The position numbers were made by a program, and so were the translations under genes. Of a DNA stretch of 25,726 nucleotides, positions 23,412 through 25,726 are shown piece after piece. Every line of letters begins with the position of its first letter. Position 1 is the stretch's first letter. The notes below the pieces were generated by a model, which saw only the letters and a program-made list of their open reading frames with translations, was not told the origin of the DNA and ran no database searches. The DNA comes from JBOFDK01 sp051650305. GTDB lineage: Bacteria; Bacillota; Clostridia; Lachnospirales; Cellulosilyticaceae. The stretch spans positions 1-25,726 of the forward strand of contig JBOFIT010000016.1 of NCBI GenBank assembly GCA_051650305.1. The letters are read 5' to 3'.

Positions 23412-24521
23412 TTAATGGTCGTCATCATCGTTGTCATCATCGTTGTCATCATGGTCATCATCATGGTCGTCATCATGGTCGTCGTCGTTATCATTATCGT
23501 TATCATTATCATCTTTATTGTCGTCATTATCACTGCCGTTATCATGATTGGTACCAGTACTAGGGGTATCATCAAGATCATCATCGGTATCGGCAGAGTC
23601 GTTAGTGTCATCGTCGACATCATTGCGATTATCACTAGTTTCGTCATCATCGCTATCATCATCGCTATCATCATCATTGTCATCATCATTGTCATCATCA
23701 GTTGTGACACTAGTAGAAGGTGTATCATTGGTTTTTGGAGGCGTAGAGTCTTTAGCATGATCATCATTGTCAACGTCTACGGTTGGCGTAAAAGTATCCG
23801 TTAATGTAGGATTATTTAACTTTTCAAGTTGTTGGATTAGTAGACCGACAGATTGTGTATCGAAATCAGTGTCTTCTGTAGAATCTTTCAGTAGTTGACT
23901 TGCCATATAGCGACCTAAACTAAGTGAGGATTTGTGCGCTACTTTATAGTCGGATTTTGTACTAGAGATATAGTAAGCATGAGATGTAGTGAAGGTTTTT
24001 TCTAGTACAGCTTTAATAGAAGGATCAATCTCTACATGAGCTTTTTTTAGATCTGTATAGGCAACTAATAATGGTTGGTCTGTATGCCATATGTTTGCCG
24101 CTTCAAGTTCAGCTTTAAGTTCGCGTAAACCATTTTCTAAGGTTTTTCCTTTAAGGGCATTTAAGGTTAAGTGGCTACTATCGGTATTTTTACCAACTAC
24201 TTTTTTAATGACTTGGTCCTTGGAGATGAGAAGCTCTATGCTTGGGTTAATATCTAGAGAAATAACGGCATAGGGGCTTTGTAGTGTATAGAGTGTTGGT
24301 ATGATAAAGAGTATAAGAGCTGCGGCTATTAGTGCGAACTGCTTGAAGTAAGTCGAAGAAGAGCTTGTGGCATTTTCTAGCACGATATCTTCAGTAGTAA
24401 ATAAAATAGTTTGACCAATAGACATAGCCTCTTTAAGTTTTAATTTATGAAAGGCACCACCCTTCTCTAGTACAATTGCATGAGAGGGAGAGAGCGACAT
24501 AATAATTCCTTTTTTTAACAT
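23412..24521 (-). CDS. rsgI: RsgI-type anti-sigma factor with a long Asp-rich extracellular tail
   Basis: This is a 369-residue single-pass membrane protein. Residues 2-48 match the cytoplasmic RsgI N-terminal domain (GIIMSLSPSHAIVLEKGGAF, then GQTILF) that binds SigI. One membrane helix is at 60-80. Outside, YAVISLDINPSIELLI (84-99) is the conserved RsgI strand block. From about residue 247 to the end the protein is almost only Asp, Asn, Ser and Thr with repeated DDDH units. Cellulosomal RsgI proteins often carry carbohydrate-binding domains at this place; this one does not. AGGA seven bases before ATG 24521 fixes the start, only seven bases after the sigI stop, so translation is probably coupled. 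The tail may sense cations or cell-wall state (inference). Confidence 0.88.
   Translation of the reverse strand: MLKKGIIMSLSPSHAIVLEKGGAFHKLKLKEAMSIGQTILFTTEDIVLENATSSSSTYFKQFALIAAALILFIIPTLYTLQSPYAVISLDINPSIELLISKDQVIKKVVGKNTDSSHLTLNALKGKTLENGLRELKAELEAANIWHTDQPLLVAYTDLKKAHVEIDPSIKAVLEKTFTTSHAYYISSTKSDYKVAHKSSLSLGRYMASQLLKDSTEDTDFDTQSVGLLIQQLEKLNNPTLTDTFTPTVDVDNDDHAKDSTPPKTNDTPSTSVTTDDDNDDDNDDDSDDDSDDDETSDNRNDVDDDTNDSADTDDDLDDTPSTGTNHDNGSDNDDNKDDNDNDNDNDDDHDDDHDDDHDDNDDDNDDDDH
23415..23702 (-). repeat. GAT/GAC-rich simple repeat coding the acidic tail
   Basis: The DNA is a degenerate tandem repeat of Asp and Asn codons (read as GTC/ATC/ATT on the plus strand) with DDDH-type units near the 3' end of the gene. 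Such repeats change length easily. They also create long false frames of Val/Ile/Met on the opposite strand. Confidence 0.85.
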
Positions 24522-24528
24522 AATATTC

Positions 24529-25200
24529 CTACTTTCTGAGCCATAATTTAAGATTGCGTAAGTTTTTATCAAATATAATAACAACGGTAATAATGAATTT
24601 TTTACTACCTTTAAGAACCTTCTGTGTCACACTATACTTTAAAGCAATCTGTGAAATGGGGAGTCTTTTTTTTAGATAAAGCCATGCTGTTAAAGGTGGG
24701 TCTAGGCTTACTTTTTCACCGATATCAATGGCATTTTGGCGTGTTGAATGATGCTTGGGTGATTCGGTAGAGAGTGTATGTAAGTCGAACTTAAAGTCAG
24801 CTAGAAATGTGTTAAGTGTAGCGATTTCTTCAGAGAGTATATCACTAGAATCTAAAGATGTTTCTAGGTACTCCGCTTTTAAAGTATCTACTTTTAGATG
24901 TGTATTTTCATCATCTAGAGAGTCGAGTATGCTGTGCTTGTTCTGACTAGAAAGATAAGTGTTTAAGCGACTTTTGATAACTAACTTAGCGAAAGGAAGG
25001 AAGTCTCCTCTTTCTGTATTAAAACGTGTGATTGCTTCGTAAAAAGCAGTTAGACCAATACTGAACTCATCATCATTATCAGTAGATACATAACGATTAG
25101 TAGTAGAAGAAATACATTGAATAATAAAAGGTATATAATCTTCGATGAGTTGATTGGCATCTGTATAAAGTTTATCGTGTACATGAATCTTTATTTGCAT
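24529..25200 (-). CDS. sigI: RNA polymerase sigma factor SigI
   Basis: This is a 223-residue alternative sigma factor. The region 2 block FSIGLTAFYEAITRFNTERGDFLPFAKLVIKSRLNTYL (about 46-84) is the SigI signature. The C-terminal helix-turn-helix LPISQIALKYSVTQKVLKGSKKFIIT is present, although the usual KTLER-RKYI reads KVLKGSKKFI, so the family arginines are lost there. SigI is held inactive at the membrane by RsgI, encoded seven bases downstream. In Bacillus it answers heat and envelope stress; in cellulolytic clostridia SigI factors control cellulosomal genes. GAGG seven bases before the ATG supports the start. The promoter at 25242-25270 is SigA-like. Confidence 0.85.
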   Translation of the reverse strand: MQIKIHVHDKLYTDANQLIEDYIPFIIQCISSTTNRYVSTDNDDEFSIGLTAFYEAITRFNTERGDFLPFAKLVIKSRLNTYLSSQNKHSILDSLDDENTHLKVDTLKAEYLETSLDSSDILSEEIATLNTFLADFKFDLHTLSTESPKHHSTRQNAIDIGEKVSLDPPLTAWLYLKKRLPISQIALKYSVTQKVLKGSKKFIITVVIIFDKNLRNLKLWLRK

Positions 25201-25241
25201 AAAGTGCCTCGTCTTTCAAAAAAATTTATAAATCTCCCTTT

Positions 25242-25270
25242 AATATAAAGTACAAAAACGTTTTTGTCAT
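25242..25270 (-). promoter_or_regulatory. SigA-type promoter of sigI-rsgI
   Basis: On the minus strand ATGACA (25265-25270), a 17-base spacer and TATATT (25242-25247) precede sigI by about 40 bases. Confidence 0.55.
25252..25267. promoter_or_regulatory. 16-bp perfect palindrome in the sigI promoter spacer
   Basis: ACAAAAACGTTTTTGT is fully symmetrical and fills the spacer between the -35 and -10 elements of the sigI promoter. This is a good position for an operator. The regulator is unknown. Confidence 0.45.
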
Positions 25271-25309
25271 TGGGTACCATAAAAAATAATTAATAAATAA
25301 TTAAAAAGG

Positions 25310-25344
25310 CCCCTAAAGATAAAAATGCCTAAGTATCTTATAAT
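25310..25344 (+). promoter_or_regulatory. promoter region of the PepSY-like gene
   Basis: TATAAT (25339-25344) is present but its -35 (AAGATA) is poor. CCCCTAAAG (25310-25318) resembles the C-rich -35 element reported for SigI promoters, but no CGAA/CGTA -10 lies at a fitting distance. A short stem GGC...GCC spans the region. Confidence 0.35.
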
Positions 25345-25380
25345 AACAAAAACAACAACGAGCATATTGGAGGAATAAAG

Positions 25381-25726
25381 ATGAGTAATTTATTAAAGAC
25401 AGCAATGGCAATGGTAGGAGTAATCGTTTTAGTGGGTACAGTTTCATACGCATCAGAAGGAGTATATAGAGAAAACCTACAAGTGCAACATGTAGTTAAA
25501 GATGAGAAAGTAGCAGTAGAGCTTACGCAAGAACAACAAACAGCTGTCGAAAAAGCACTTAAGAAATATAAGCCAGCAGGAAAAAGGATAGAAGGACCCA
25601 TTAGTTATGTAATGGTAGAGCAAGATGAAGATGATGAATTAGAAATAGAGGTCATTATTGATGGTGTGAAATATGAATTAGAAATAGACTTAGCAACAGG
25701 AAAAGTGACTGAAATTGATAAAGACG
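25381..25726 (+). CDS. secreted PepSY-like protein (3' partial)
   Basis: The frame opens at ATG 25381 after TTGGAGGAATAAAG and runs off the window after 115 codons. A signal peptide (about residues 1-24, ending SYA) is followed by an acidic domain. VEKALKKYKPAG, SYVMVEQDEDDELEIEVIIDG and VKYELEIDLATGKVTEIDKD fit the PepSY pattern, ending in the typical EIDLATGKV strand. PepSY domains outside the cell are thought to inhibit peptidases or sense the envelope. The gene diverges from sigI, and the shared region of 180 bases could make it a SigI-linked envelope protein (inference). Confidence 0.75.
   Translation, partial: MSNLLKTAMAMVGVIVLVGTVSYASEGVYRENLQVQHVVKDEKVAVELTQEQQTAVEKALKKYKPAGKRIEGPISYVMVEQDEDDELEIEVIIDGVKYELEIDLATGKVTEIDKD

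Noticed and set aside
23355..23804. Long plus-strand frame made of Val, Ile and Met over the rsgI end
   Set aside because: It is the antisense shadow of the Asp-codon repeat in rsgI. The composition is a by-product of GTC/ATC repeats, and it overlaps the exporter gene end.

Overview
The window reads as chromosomal DNA of a low-GC, anaerobic, spore-forming clostridium. The evidence is AT-rich spacers, strong AGGAGG-type ribosome sites, SigA-type promoters, a spore-coat-like peroxiredoxin/chitinase protein, a YtvI-type sporulation membrane protein, a YabE-like G5/3D cell-wall protein, an oxygen-labile class I fumarase pair and a SigI/RsgI pair. The style fits Lachnospiraceae or a Cellulosilyticum-like genus, but I could not verify the species. 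I see no insertion sequence, prophage or CRISPR array.

Layout. 1-171 is the end of an unidentified gene. 307-2262 is metG behind a near-consensus promoter, ending at a terminator shared with a convergent GH18 protein (2306-3709, minus) whose N-terminus looks like a peroxiredoxin without its peroxidatic cysteine, as in a degenerate CotE. A 51-codon gene and a 5'(3')-deoxyribonucleotidase gene follow. copA, copZ and tatD then form one tight run ending at a terminator. After a 550-base spacer with a promoter, a palindrome and a structured leader come yabE, ksgA and ridA. The order metG/tatD/yabE/ksgA is the Bacillus-type order, except that rnmV is missing and the copper and coat-like genes are inserted.

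11127-12607 holds a Pro/Lys/Glu-repeat protein split in two frames at an A10 run that contains the heptamer A AAA AAC. This may be a real frameshift, a contingency tract or a sequence error, and it is the most interesting coding anomaly here. trmB, a small gene, trxA, an AI-2E-family permease (minus), a 51-aa zinc-ribbon gene and a tRNA-Leu with anticodon AAG follow.

15847-16475 has no convincing protein gene. It contains several palindromes and ends in a strong plus-strand terminator, so I propose an unassigned structured RNA. Then come ytvI with two fumarase subunit genes, psuK, a second AI-2E-family permease (the third superfamily member in 7 kb, counting YtvI) and an MMPL/RND exporter. 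The right end has a minus-strand sigI-rsgI operon, whose anti-sigma factor carries a long Asp/Asn/His tail, and a divergent secreted PepSY-like protein cut by the window edge.

How the genes work together: CopA and CopZ give copper export and delivery. KsgA, TrmB, MetG, RidA and TrxA are housekeeping. The GH18 protein, YtvI and YabE point to sporulation and cell-wall remodelling. SigI/RsgI is an envelope-sensing transcription switch that may also serve the divergent PepSY gene.
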